Assembly: GCA_023404095.1 (NCBI GenBank)
Contig: JAEYDD010000002.1
Location: 62,001-126,000 of the forward strand
Direction of reading: 5' to 3'
Origin: Pseudomonadota bacterium
GTDB lineage: Bacteria; Pseudomonadota; Alphaproteobacteria; Rhizobiales; Rhizobiaceae
DNA: 64,000 nt
Shown here: positions 1-8,560 of the stretch, in pieces
Layout: every line of letters starts with the position of its first letter
Position numbering within the stretch: the stretch's first letter is position 1
Notes under the pieces: generated by a model
What the model saw: only the letters and a program-made list of their open reading frames with translations
What the model was told of the DNA's origin: nothing
Databases searched by the model: none
Made by a program: the position numbers and the translations under genes

Positions 1-712
1 CGACGGCGAGGAAGCAAGCTTCTTCTGCCTGTGCGACGGCACCAACGCCCTGCCGCTCGCATCCGCGCAGGATCACAAGCGCGTCGGCGACGGCGATACC
101 GGCCCCAATACCGGCGGCATGGGCGCCTACTCCCCCGCCCCTGTGATGACGCCGGAAATGGTCGAGCGGACGATGAAGGAGATCATCGAGCCGACGATCC
201 GCGGCATGGCCGCCGACGGCCATCCCTTCAGCGGCGTTCTCTTCGCCGGCCTGATGATCACGCATAAGGGGCCGGAACTGATCGAATACAACGTGCGCTT
301 CGGCGATCCCGAATGCCAGGTCCTGATGATGCGGCTTCAAAGCGACCTTTTGGCGCTGCTGCATGCGGCCGCGACCGGCACGCTCGACCAAGTGGATGCC
401 GACTGGAAGGCAGCGACGGCGCTGACGGTGGTGCTGGCCTCGAAGGGCTATCCCGCCTCATACGACAAGAACACGCCGATCGACTTCATTCCCGCCGACG
501 GGGATGCCACCAAGGTGTTTCATGCCGGCACAGCCCTGAAGGACGGCAAGCTGGTCGCGACCGGCGGCCGGGTCCTGAACGCTACCGCCGTGGCACCGAC
601 GGTGGCCGGTGCCCAGGCCGCCGCCTATGCGCTGGCTGACGCGGTGAAATGGGACAACGGCTTCTGCCGCCGCGATATCGGCTGGCGGGCCGTGGCGCGC
701 GAAAAGGCTTGA
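1..712 (+). CDS. purD: Phosphoribosylamine-glycine ligase, C-terminal part (left edge cuts the gene)
   Basis: PurD joins glycine to 5-phosphoribosylamine using ATP, the second step of cytosolic de novo purine synthesis. The reading frame is open from base 2 to the TGA at 710-712, so about 236 C-terminal residues are present and the start lies outside the window. The ATP-grasp signature is visible as GDTGPNTGGMGAYSP. Further on, the metal/ATP-site stretch IEYNVRFGDPECQ is typical of GARS proteins. The end of the frame matches the usual PurD C-terminal domain, so nothing appears truncated at this side. The gene is followed by a 192-bp gap with no obvious terminator before the next + strand gene. 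Confidence 0.96.
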   Translation, partial: DGEEASFFCLCDGTNALPLASAQDHKRVGDGDTGPNTGGMGAYSPAPVMTPEMVERTMKEIIEPTIRGMAADGHPFSGVLFAGLMITHKGPELIEYNVRFGDPECQVLMMRLQSDLLALLHAAATGTLDQVDADWKAATALTVVLASKGYPASYDKNTPIDFIPADGDATKVFHAGTALKDGKLVATGGRVLNATAVAPTVAGAQAAAYALADAVKWDNGFCRRDIGWRAVAREKA

Positions 713-904
713 GCCGAATTTGCGTTGATCGGCCCCAATCAACCGTATCATTCAATTTTTACCAATTCTCCTGACCGGAACGTAACGGAAAGCGCATATT
801 CTTTCTGTCGCTCTGCTGCATGAGGCCGAAATTCCGGCGATGTCGGAACCGGCCGCGTACAGCCCCACGTTTCACTGCGCCGCTGGCGCGATGGAGAACC
901 GACG

Positions 905-1375
905 ATGCGCAGCCTCTTGCCGATTCTTGCCTGTGCGCTTGCCGCCACGCCTGCGACTGCTTCCTCGATCCAGCCGGTGACGGGCGGCAACAAGGGCCAG
1001 GGCAGTGTCGCCACGGTCTCCTGCGCTCAATGCCCGCCGCTGAAGGAAAAGGAAAAGAGCAACTCCTACGTGGTGCCCGAAATCGAGCCCGGCACGCAGA
1101 AGGTCGAGATCCGCGAAGTCGGCGGCGAGCGGAAGATCTTCCGCAGCGAGGCCTGGCTCGGCGGGTCGCCGGTGCTCTTCGTCACCAAGGCGCCGGAAGG
1201 GCCGGTGGATACGGCCGAAATGCCGAAGGAAGACGCCGAGACGGTGGATACGGCCGCAACGACCGGCGCCGTCGAAGGCGAGGCCGCACGGCTTGCGGTG
1301 ACCGCCTCGGCGAGCGCTCCGCCCCCCTCCTCACGCGAGCTTGATGCGTCCGCGTTTGAACTTCGCCTCAATTGA
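905..1375 (+). CDS. Small secreted protein of unknown function (possibly the rhizobial HPE1-like family)
   Basis: This encodes 156 residues. The N-terminus (MRSLLPILACALAATPATA) is a clear signal peptide with an Ala-x-Ala-type cleavage site near residue 20, so the product is probably periplasmic or exported. After the signal come a short cysteine pair (CAQC, about residues 40-43), a conserved-looking core around residues 55-95 and an acidic, Ala/Thr-rich tail with no predicted fold. It resembles proteins annotated in Agrobacterium and Rhizobium as HPE1-like, but that name is from memory and gives no proven role. The ATG at 905 is preceded by a purine-rich stretch (gagaaccgacg). It may share the purD transcript or have its own promoter in the gap. 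Confidence 0.6.
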   Translation: MRSLLPILACALAATPATASSIQPVTGGNKGQGSVATVSCAQCPPLKEKEKSNSYVVPEIEPGTQKVEIREVGGERKIFRSEAWLGGSPVLFVTKAPEGPVDTAEMPKEDAETVDTAATTGAVEGEAARLAVTASASAPPPSSRELDASAFELRLN

Positions 1376-1447
1376 TCCCATATTAGTGCGGTTCCCTGCC
1401 CCATCGGTCCCTCCAGGCCGGTCGGGTCTCCGTCTCAGGACGGATGC

Positions 1448-1479
1448 CTTGCGCCCCTGAAGAGAAGCAGGGGCGCAAG
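1448..1479. terminator. Perfect 12-bp hairpin between convergent genes
   Basis: The arms CTTGCGCCCCTG and CAGGGGCGCAAG are perfect reverse complements separated by an 8-nt loop. The element sits between the ends of the small secreted protein gene (+) and the DUF523 gene (-), only 2 bp beyond the latter. Neither side has a run of T residues, so it may stop transcription in both directions or protect 3' ends rather than be a textbook intrinsic terminator. Confidence 0.6.
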
Positions 1480-1481
1480 TG

Positions 1482-1988
1482 CTATCTGGAACCCGCTTCC
1501 TCTTCTTCCAGCGCCTTTGCCAGACGGTCGACCTCGACATGCGAGAAGACCGCGATGCCATGGCGGCGCAGATGGGCCGCGGTTACCCCCTCGCCCTGGT
1601 GGCGCGTGCCGGAGAAACTGCCGTCATAGAGAAAGCCCGATCCGCAGGACGGGCTGCCGTCGATCAGAAGCGCATGGCGGCAACCGTTCGCCCGGGCAAC
1701 GTCCAGCGCCCGCCGCGCTCCTTCGATAAATCCTTCGGAGACGTCCCGGCCGGAGGGCTCCACGACGCGCGCGCTGCCGTCCAGAACATCGTTGCCGTCA
1801 AGCGCGCGCTCGATTTCAGCGGGCGGACGCGGCACTGCGAAGCCGCCGGCAAGCTCGGGACAGAACACGACAAGCCGCCCCTCTTCGCGCCAGCGCGCCA
1901 CCGCTTCATGGAGAAGCGGCTTGGCCGAGCCGTTGTAGCGAACCGGCTGGCCCATCAGGCAGGCGCTGATCAGGATCTTGCCGGCCAC
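1482..1988 (-). CDS. DUF523 family protein
   Basis: This encodes 168 residues of the DUF523 (COG1683, YbbK-like) family, whose biochemical role is not established. Family hallmarks are the N-terminal motif ISACLMGQPVRYNGSAK with its conserved cysteine, and the later cysteine motif GSPSCGSGFLYDG at about residues 110-122; the paired cysteines suggest metal or thiol chemistry. I chose the GTG at 1988 because a strong ribosome site (aggaaaggggaga) lies just upstream and the family begins at this point. An ATG 22 codons further up gives an uncharacteristic Arg-rich leader. The gene is monocistronic by layout. Confidence 0.85.
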   Translation of the reverse strand: MAGKILISACLMGQPVRYNGSAKPLLHEAVARWREEGRLVVFCPELAGGFAVPRPPAEIERALDGNDVLDGSARVVEPSGRDVSEGFIEGARRALDVARANGCRHALLIDGSPSCGSGFLYDGSFSGTRHQGEGVTAAHLRRHGIAVFSHVEVDRLAKALEEEEAGSR

Positions 1989-2129
1989 GCGACGTCTCCC
2001 CTTTCCTTTTGCACCGTCACCGGAGCGAATCTGACGAACCCGGTTATAGTACACGACGACAGGAGGCGATTTTGCGAGACGATCGAGGATCCCGACCTAG
2101 ATCGTCGTCGTGATTCAGGAGGCTACCCA

Positions 2130-2250
2130 CTTCCGTCATCCCGGCCTTGAGCCGGGAACCACTGCGAAGTCTTTGATCGCACAAGATTCTTCACGCCTTG
2201 CGGACGCAAGGCGGCTGGATTCCGGCTCGAGGCCGGAATGACGGAAGCGG
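2130..2250. repeat. Mosaic palindromic intergenic repeat (RIME-like)
   Basis: Two long arms face each other. The left arm (2130-2160) begins CTTCCGTCATCCCGGCC and the right arm (2217-2250) reads as its near-perfect reverse complement; about 28 of 31 positions match. Between them lies a second small palindrome, CCTTGCGGACGCAAGG near 2196-2211. The two-level architecture and the GTCATNCCGGCC ends resemble the Rhizobium intergenic mosaic elements (RIME) known from Sinorhizobium. The repeat occupies the 427-bp gap between the divergent DUF523 start and the glyS end. I see no gene in the rest of that gap. Confidence 0.75.
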
Positions 2251-2415
2251 GAGGCATCATCCTCATGCAACACGTGTGTCGTGCACTGTGATCCGATCAC
2301 GGCAATCGCCCCACTGCCTGTCATGCCGCACGATCCGAGGCCGAAGCCAAACCGCTTCGGCCCGAATGGGCATGTTACAGAAGCCTGCACGGCCTACTGC
2401 CGATCGGCGGCGACC

Positions 2416-4530
2416 TCAGCCGGCGATCTTGGAGAAATCCGCGACCGTGCCGGTGGCTGCGCGGATCGCGGCCAGCAGCGCCAGCCGGTTTGCCCGGATC
2501 GCGGCGTCCTCGTCGTTGACGAGCACATCGTCGAAGAACGTATCGACGGGGCTGCGCAGCTTCGACAGCGCCTCCATGGCGGAGCGGAAATCTTCCTTTT
2601 CGACCGCACCGGCGGCGTCGCGCGTGGCGACCACAATGGCGTCGTGCAGGTCGTTTTCGGCCGCACCCTTGAAGAGATCGGCGGAGACGCCGTCGGCGAC
2701 GACGGTCCCCTTCTTCTCTTCCGCGGCAAGCAGCTGCGTCGCACGCTTGGTGCCGGCCAGAAGGTTCTTGCCGTCCTCCGAGGTGATGAACGCCGTCAGC
2801 GCCTCGACGCGGCGGGCGACCATCAGCAGGTCGTCGGCATCATCCGTCAGCACCGCATCGATCAGGTCGTGGCGGGCGCCGAGATCGCGCAGGTAGACCT
2901 TCAGGCGGTCGTGGAAGAAGGAAAGGAGGTCGGCATCCTGCGCAACCGACTGCAACGGCAGGCGAACGCCCCTTTCGAGCAGGATGCGGATCACGCCCAG
3001 CGCCGCCCGGCGCAGCGCATACGGATCCTTCGAGCCGGTCGGCTTCTCGTCGATCGCCCAGAAGCCGATCAGCGTATCGAGCTTGTCGGCGAGCGCCACG
3101 GTGATTGCGACCGGATCGGTCGGCACGCGGTCGGAGGGGCCTTGCGGCTTGTAGTGATCTTCGATGGCCTCGGCCACGGACGCGTTCTCGCCCTGCAGCA
3201 CCGCATATTTGCGGCCCATGATGCCCTGAAGCTCGGGGAACTCGCCGACGGCTTCGGTGCGCAGATCGGCCTTTGCCAGCACGACGGCGCGATCGACGAG
3301 GGCCGGATCGGCGCCGGTGGCCTTTGCAAGCTCGGCCGCGAGCGCGCGAATGCGCTGCACGCGCTCACCCTGCGTGCCGAGCTTGGCGTGGAATGTGACG
3401 TTCAGCGCGTCGAGCTTGGCCATGCGCTGGTCGAGCGGCTTTTTCAGGTCGAGGCCGAATTTCTCTCCCGACGCCTTCAGCGTGTCGAGGTCCGGCAGGT
3501 CGCCCTGGTCGCGCGTCCAGAAGTGACGGGCGTCCGAGAGGCGCGCGCGCACGACCTTGCCGTTGCCGTGGACGATTTCCTTGCCGCCGTCCTTCGCCTC
3601 GATATTCGAGACGAGGATGAAATGGTTCGAAAGCCCCTCGCCCCCGACCGGGCGGGTGACGAAGCACTTCTGGTTGGTCTTGATCGTCAGGCGGATGATT
3701 TCCGACGGGATCGCCAGGAATTCCTCCTCGAACGTGCCCATCAGCACCTGCGGCCATTCGACGAGGCCGGAGACCTCCTCGAGCAGCCCCTCGTCCTCGA
3801 CCAGCTCAAGACCGTTGGCAAAGGCGATGTTGGCGGCATCGGTTGCGATGATCTGCTTGCGGCGCTCGGCGTCGAGGATCACCTTCGCCCTTTCGAGCCC
3901 CGACACGTAATCGTCGAAGCGGCGGACGGTGAAGGCTTCCGGCGCGTGGAAGCGGTGGCCGTAGGTGATGTTGCCGGCGATGATGCCGTCGACCGCGAAG
4001 GGAACGACGCGCGTCTCCTCGGTCTCCGAGCCGAACAGGCAGACGATCGACTGCAGCGGGCGCACCCAGCGCAGCGCACCGGGCCTGGCCGACGCAGCAC
4101 CCGAGCGCATCGACTTCGGCCAGGGGAAATTGCGGATGATGCCGGGCATCACGTCGGCGATGATCTCTTCGGCCGGACGCCCCGCCTTGACGATGTGGGC
4201 GACGTAGAAATCGCCCTTCTTCGGGTCGCTGTGGACATGGGCTTCAGCGATCGACGACAGGCCGGCGCCGCGCAGGAAGCCTTCGATCGCCTTTTCGTTG
4301 GCGTCGGTGCGCGGGCCCTTGCGCTCTTCGCGGATGTCGGCGGAGCGGGCATTGAGGCCGCGGATGTCGAGCGTCAGCCGGCGCGGCGTCCAGTATTCGC
4401 GCACCCCTTCATAAGTGAGGCCCGCCTCGACGAGCGCGTCGGTGACAAGCTTCCTCAGGTCGCCCGCCGCCTTGCGCTGCATGCGGGCGGGGATTTCCTC
4501 GGAACGGAGCTCAAGCAGAAGATCGGGCAT
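2416..4530 (-). CDS. glyS: Glycine-tRNA ligase beta subunit
   Basis: GlyS is the large subunit of the bacterial alpha2beta2 glycyl-tRNA synthetase; with GlyQ it charges tRNA-Gly in the cytosol, and it carries the tRNA-recognition domains. The product has 704 residues, the normal length. It opens with MPDLLLELRSEEIPARM, the family's conserved N-terminus, which fixes the ATG at 4530; an upstream in-frame ATG at 4587 would add an unrelated leader. The C-terminal half includes the DALRIRR-like anticodon-binding region (PYALRRAALGVIRILL). The partner glyQ lies 4 kb away on the same strand instead of adjacent, separated by three genes. Confidence 0.97.
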   Translation of the reverse strand: MPDLLLELRSEEIPARMQRKAAGDLRKLVTDALVEAGLTYEGVREYWTPRRLTLDIRGLNARSADIREERKGPRTDANEKAIEGFLRGAGLSSIAEAHVHSDPKKGDFYVAHIVKAGRPAEEIIADVMPGIIRNFPWPKSMRSGAASARPGALRWVRPLQSIVCLFGSETEETRVVPFAVDGIIAGNITYGHRFHAPEAFTVRRFDDYVSGLERAKVILDAERRKQIIATDAANIAFANGLELVEDEGLLEEVSGLVEWPQVLMGTFEEEFLAIPSEIIRLTIKTNQKCFVTRPVGGEGLSNHFILVSNIEAKDGGKEIVHGNGKVVRARLSDARHFWTRDQGDLPDLDTLKASGEKFGLDLKKPLDQRMAKLDALNVTFHAKLGTQGERVQRIRALAAELAKATGADPALVDRAVVLAKADLRTEAVGEFPELQGIMGRKYAVLQGENASVAEAIEDHYKPQGPSDRVPTDPVAITVALADKLDTLIGFWAIDEKPTGSKDPYALRRAALGVIRILLERGVRLPLQSVAQDADLLSFFHDRLKVYLRDLGARHDLIDAVLTDDADDLLMVARRVEALTAFITSEDGKNLLAGTKRATQLLAAEEKKGTVVADGVSADLFKGAAENDLHDAIVVATRDAAGAVEKEDFRSAMEALSKLRSPVDTFFDDVLVNDEDAAIRANRLALLAAIRAATGTVADFSKIAG

Positions 4531-4664
4531 GGGATGCTTTTCTGGCAGATCGTTGGACTGCGGCGGACTTAGCAAGCCCGACGGCAAAAGTCATCCGTGC
4601 ATCAGCGGAAAAGTCGCGCTTCAGGCAGCCTCGTGGACAGGGATGTTCTCGCGAGCGGGGTGAG

Positions 4665-6608
4665 CTACCATCCCCCGCCGCCCCCACCGCCGCCACCGCC
4701 GCCGGAGAAGCCGCCGCCGCCGGAACTGCCGGAGAAGCCGGAGGAGGAGCTTTTCGGCGGCGGCGGGAGCGAGGCGGCAAGGGTATCGGCCATGGAGCCG
4801 GCAAAGCCGCCCATGCGATCGGAGAAGCTGCCGGTGCCAAAGCCGTCGCCGCCATACCAGGCGGGGTGATAGCTGGCGCCGGCAGCGCCTGCGGCGGCGG
4901 TTGCCAGCCAGAGGCGGAACGTGTCCGTCCAGGGCTTTTCGACGCCGAGGGCCACCGCATAGGGCAGCAGCCGCTCATAGTGGCGCGGGGACATCTCCGG
5001 CGCCCCGGCCATGTTCATCCGCTCCTTTTCGGCAAGCGTCAGATACTGGCGCAGCCCCTCTATGCCATCCATCATCCGCCGGCCGATCGGCGTCGGCGCG
5101 CCCATCAGGAAATAGAACAACAGGTTCAGAAGCAGGATCCCGCCGACGGCGGCAAGCACCGGCAAGAGCCCGTCATGCAGGCCGGTCAGCACGAAGCCCG
5201 CGAGGACGGAGCCGAAGATGCTGATGAAGACGAAGCCGAAAAAGGCGATCATCACCACCGTCATGATACGCTGGCCGAGGCTTCTGGCATTGGTCAGCGC
5301 CTTGCCGAAATTGACGGCGAAGACGGAGAGGAAAAAGGCGGCAGCGACAGGCACGACGACGAGTGCGATGCCCTCGTCCGGCAGGTTGCCGAAGACGAGC
5401 ATGGAACCGAGGCAAAGCACCGACAGCGCTACGCCGCCTGCGATATACCCCCAGTTGGCGATGTAATACTTGCCGCGGTGCTCGGCTTCCATCGCGTTGC
5501 GGAACTGGCTGCCGAGCGTCTGGATGCGCTTGCCGTTCGCCTTGTCGATGACGAGGCTTTCGCCGCTGGCCTTCACCGCCTTCAAAAGCACGCCCTCTCC
5601 GGTCGGTAGCTTTTCTTCCAGCGCCTTTTCGGTGGGCGTGACGACGATCGAATTCTTCAGGTCTTCGAGGGTGACGTAGCCTTTCACCGCGAGGTTGAGG
5701 AGTGCTGCGGACAGCGCCGTCCAGCCCGCGCCGCCAAAACCCTTGTTGTCGACGTAATTCAAGAGCGCGGGCGAGGCCTTTTCCGGCGGGTCCCAGCGAG
5801 GAACGACGACGCCGCGCGGCGGATCTCGCCCGACGACCAGCCAGGAGCGCAGGTAATACAACGCGACGAGCACCAGTCCGCCCAGGCCGATCAGCCCGCC
5901 GGCATTGTCCTTGAAGAACCAGATCCGTTTCTGCGCTGCAGTCGGGCGGTCAATGCTGCCAGGCGGGAGCTTCACTCCGATCGTCAGCCCCTCGTGGGCG
6001 GAAAGCCCCTCCGTGGTGACGAACTCGGCCCGGTTGCCGGAGGCGGTCGCCCGCGCCGCCTTGCCCCGGCCGCCATAGGCGCCGGTGAAATAGGTCAGTT
6101 CCTCCGGAACGACGCCGTCCGGCAGTGTGACGGTCGCCGAGGCGCGGCTTATCGGGAATGCCCACTCGGTGCCGGTGACGTTCCAGAACAGTTCGTCGTG
6201 ATCCTCGAAGAAACGGATCTGGCGATCGGTACGGTAGGTCAGCTCGTAGGTGTGCGGCCCCGGATCGAGCAGCACGTCGGAAGAGCCGACATAGATGCGG
6301 ATCCCGCCGTTCTCCCGCTCGGTGCTGTAGGGTTCGTCACGCCCGTCGCGGCGCACGGCCTCGATCTCGAAGCCGACCTGGCGGCTGCGCCCCTCGCCAT
6401 CGACGAAGGTCAGCGGAAAGTCGCGGAAGATGCCCCGGCGGATGAGGTTGCCCTCGGCATTGACCGCGATCGTCTCCTTCACGGTCATTTCGCCGCTCTT
6501 CGCCACCGCGATGTCGGCATGGTAGGAAGAAATGAATTCCGCAGCCCGCACGGCGCCGGCGACGCCGATCGCAAGGGCGAAGAAGACCAGGGCCGCGATC
6601 CGGGACAT
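4665..6608 (-). CDS. DUF2207 domain membrane protein with a glycine-rich C-terminus
   Basis: This 647-residue protein has an N-terminal signal peptide (MSRIAALVFFALAIGVAGAVRA). A DUF2207 extracytoplasmic domain covers about residues 23-220, with FISSYHADIAVAKSGEM typical of its start. A transmembrane segment lies near residues 233-255, a soluble stretch follows, and further membrane segments lie between about 385 and 505. The C-terminus becomes a Ser/Gly tract ending in eleven glycines and a final Trp, a feature often seen in DUF2207 proteins. The start is 14 bp from the lemA stop, so the two form a transcription unit. DUF2207 and LemA proteins often occur together, and a cell-envelope role is inferred. 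No enzyme motif is visible. Confidence 0.88.
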   Translation of the reverse strand: MSRIAALVFFALAIGVAGAVRAAEFISSYHADIAVAKSGEMTVKETIAVNAEGNLIRRGIFRDFPLTFVDGEGRSRQVGFEIEAVRRDGRDEPYSTERENGGIRIYVGSSDVLLDPGPHTYELTYRTDRQIRFFEDHDELFWNVTGTEWAFPISRASATVTLPDGVVPEELTYFTGAYGGRGKAARATASGNRAEFVTTEGLSAHEGLTIGVKLPPGSIDRPTAAQKRIWFFKDNAGGLIGLGGLVLVALYYLRSWLVVGRDPPRGVVVPRWDPPEKASPALLNYVDNKGFGGAGWTALSAALLNLAVKGYVTLEDLKNSIVVTPTEKALEEKLPTGEGVLLKAVKASGESLVIDKANGKRIQTLGSQFRNAMEAEHRGKYYIANWGYIAGGVALSVLCLGSMLVFGNLPDEGIALVVVPVAAAFFLSVFAVNFGKALTNARSLGQRIMTVVMIAFFGFVFISIFGSVLAGFVLTGLHDGLLPVLAAVGGILLLNLLFYFLMGAPTPIGRRMMDGIEGLRQYLTLAEKERMNMAGAPEMSPRHYERLLPYAVALGVEKPWTDTFRLWLATAAAGAAGASYHPAWYGGDGFGTGSFSDRMGGFAGSMADTLAASLPPPPKSSSSGFSGSSGGGGFSGGGGGGGGGGGW

Positions 6609-6622
6609 CGATCTGCTCCGCT

Positions 6623-7171
6623 TCAGAACTTTACCGTAGGAACGGTGCGGTCGGCCGGGTTGTCGATCTCGAAATAGGGCGCCTTGGCGAAGGAGAAGGC
6701 GCTTGCCAGGAAGTTGGAGGGGAAGCTCTCCACCTTCACGTTCAGATCCCGCGCCGCGCCGTTGTAATAGCGGCGCGACATCTGGATTTCGTCCTCGACG
6801 GTCTGGAGCGACTGCTGCAACTCGCTGAAATTCTGGTTCGCCTTCAGGTCGGGATAGGCTTCGGCCAGTGCCAGCAACCTGCCGAGCGCCTGGCCGAGCA
6901 TGCCTTCGGCGACGGCGCGCCCCTGCACGTCCCCCGTCGGCACCGCCTGCGCCCTGTTGCGCAACTCGACCACCTGCTCCAGCGTTTCCCGCTCATGCTT
7001 GGCATAGCCCTTAACGGTCTCGATCAGGTTGGGGATCAGGTCGGCGCGGCGCTTCAACTGCACGTCGATGCCCGACCACGCCTCCTCCTTGACCTGCCGC
7101 GCCTTCACCAGGCCGTTGTAGAGAATGATCGCGTAGAGCGCGACCACGGCTGCGATTGCCAGACCGATCAT
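6623..7171 (-). CDS. lemA: LemA family protein
   Basis: This encodes 182 residues. An N-terminal membrane anchor (IGLAIAAVVALYAIILYNGL) is followed by the LemA helical domain. Signature stretches are VKEEAWSGIDVQLKRRADL, LIPNLIETVKGYAKHE and the C-terminal RRYYNGAARDLN with FPSNFLA. The LemA fold is a long helical bundle facing outside the cytoplasm; its function is not settled. The ATG at 7171 has the ribosome site aaggag eight bases upstream and places the anchor at residue 2; a longer open frame to 7426 has no membrane sense. It is cotranscribed with the DUF2207 gene just downstream. Confidence 0.93.
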   Translation of the reverse strand: MIGLAIAAVVALYAIILYNGLVKARQVKEEAWSGIDVQLKRRADLIPNLIETVKGYAKHERETLEQVVELRNRAQAVPTGDVQGRAVAEGMLGQALGRLLALAEAYPDLKANQNFSELQQSLQTVEDEIQMSRRYYNGAARDLNVKVESFPSNFLASAFSFAKAPYFEIDNPADRTVPTVKF

Positions 7172-7585
7172 CCTGTTCTCCTTGAACGCACGATGCGTCG
7201 CGACATTAGCGCACAACCCCGCAAACCAAAATCCGCTCGAACAAAGAAATGCGCGCAGATTCAAAGTCTTCAACCGGGCGCAACGCTCGCTTCCGCACGG
7301 GCGCAAACGCCCTGCGTTCTTTCTGTGGTCCTGCCCGTCCCTGCAGAGCCCGGGTCGCTCCGGCGAAGGCTTCAACGATGCCGGCGCGGTCCGGCGGCTG
7401 CGCGGCCGGGGAACCCCGCGCATCATTCGCCAAAAGAGGTACGCCTATTACGCAAAATGAATTTCTTCATTTAAAACATAGGTATAGATCTCGTCGAGCC
7501 GACATGCGCGCGGATCGATCAAACTGCCTGCGCTTGACCGTGGCGGTCGCCCGCAATAGCCTTCTGCGAACGATAGGGGTTCCCG
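7172..7585. other. 414-bp intergenic region between divergent genes
   Basis: No gene is seen here. The first part is GC-rich like the surrounding chromosome. From about 7440 to 7500 the base composition drops to an AT-rich patch (around aatttcttcatttaaaacat) unlike neighbouring gaps. A CTTGAC hexamer at 7533-7538 resembles a rhizobial -35 element for the FkbM gene, but the corresponding -10 is poor. The region should hold the lemA and FkbM promoters. Confidence 0.4.
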
Positions 7586-8524
7586 ATGGCAGGCTTTGCG
7601 AGCATTCGGCGTACCTATATTGAAAACGGATCGGCGGCCGTCATCTCAAAGGGCCTGCAACGGGCCCGCCTGGTCATGTCCGCGACCTGGGCAGCTTCTC
7701 ATGCCCATCGCATCGACATAGACGGTCTGGCGCTGAAGGTCAAAGTGCAGCACCAAACCACCGGACTCCTCGGCTGGAAGACCGACTGGAAGACCAGCCT
7801 GATCGGCCTCATGCTCGGCGCCCGCGGCGGTCCGTTCGTCGATGTCGGCGCCAATGTCGGGCAAACCCTGCTGGATTATCTGGCCGCCCCGCGCAAGCAC
7901 GGATACATCGCCTTCGAGCCGATGCACGCGTGCCTGGAGCAACTGCACCGCCTCGTGGACGATAACCGGCTGGATGATTGCACGGTCGTGCCGTGCGCGC
8001 TTTCGGACGGAAACATGCTGCTCGATATCTACCGCCACCACGAGAAATCGGCCGACCCGGGCGCAACGACAGTCTGCGGCCTGCGCCCGGATCGCAACGT
8101 CGTCGCCGACCTCATCCCGTCTTACCGTTTCGACGATATCCGCGGGCGGATCCGTCCTGCAGGCGCCATCGGTGTGATCAAGATCGACGTTGAAGGTGCC
8201 GAACTGCCGGTTATCCGCGGCATGGAACGAACCATCCGCACTGATCGCCCGTGGATCCTGTGCGAGGTGCTCGACCGCGACACCTTGGCGGATGCCGAAG
8301 TGCACAATGCGCGGGCGGAGGAACTGAGGGACACGATGCACGGTCTCGGTTACGCGATCCTCCGCGTCCAGAAATCTAAGGACCAGACGAGGGTCATCGG
8401 GCTGGAACCCATTTCAACGTTTCCGTCCAGGGTGTACGACGAGGCGCATTGCGACGAGTGCGATTATCTGTTTGTCCCAGCAGACCAGACAGATGCCGCA
8501 AGGGCCGCCATCTTGGCGCACTGA
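7586..8524 (+). CDS. FkbM family SAM-dependent methyltransferase
   Basis: This 312-residue protein carries the FkbM methyltransferase domain, which usually methylates hydroxyl groups of sugars or secondary metabolites with S-adenosylmethionine. Motif I is FVDVGANVGQTLLDYL at about residues 84-99, with the acidic ribose-binding residue in YIAFEP. The later IKIDVEGAELPVIRGM motif is diagnostic of FkbM. The start at 7586 follows a weak aggggt site. It is the only + strand gene between glyS and glyQ, which splits that aminoacyl-tRNA synthetase region, and an AT-rich patch precedes it. The acceptor substrate cannot be inferred; a surface polysaccharide is a guess. Confidence 0.85.
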   Translation: MAGFASIRRTYIENGSAAVISKGLQRARLVMSATWAASHAHRIDIDGLALKVKVQHQTTGLLGWKTDWKTSLIGLMLGARGGPFVDVGANVGQTLLDYLAAPRKHGYIAFEPMHACLEQLHRLVDDNRLDDCTVVPCALSDGNMLLDIYRHHEKSADPGATTVCGLRPDRNVVADLIPSYRFDDIRGRIRPAGAIGVIKIDVEGAELPVIRGMERTIRTDRPWILCEVLDRDTLADAEVHNARAEELRDTMHGLGYAILRVQKSKDQTRVIGLEPISTFPSRVYDEAHCDECDYLFVPADQTDAARAAILAH

Positions 8525-8560
8525 TCGGGGCTTTCGCCTGCCTGGATGGCATTCACTGCC

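Noticed and set aside
777..801. GGAAC near 777 as a second ECF promoter for the small secreted protein gene
   Set aside because: The downstream -10 does not show CGTT at 16-17 bp; only the first half matches.
2281..4572. A 763-residue open frame on the + strand over glyS
   Set aside because: It is a mirror of the glyS gene in GC-rich DNA; the reading is rich in Arg/Asp/Gly without motifs, and glyS is certain.
7533..7561. CTTGAC at 7533 as a strong promoter for the FkbM gene
   Set aside because: No CTATAT-like -10 at 16-18 bp; kept only as a weak mention in the gap entry.
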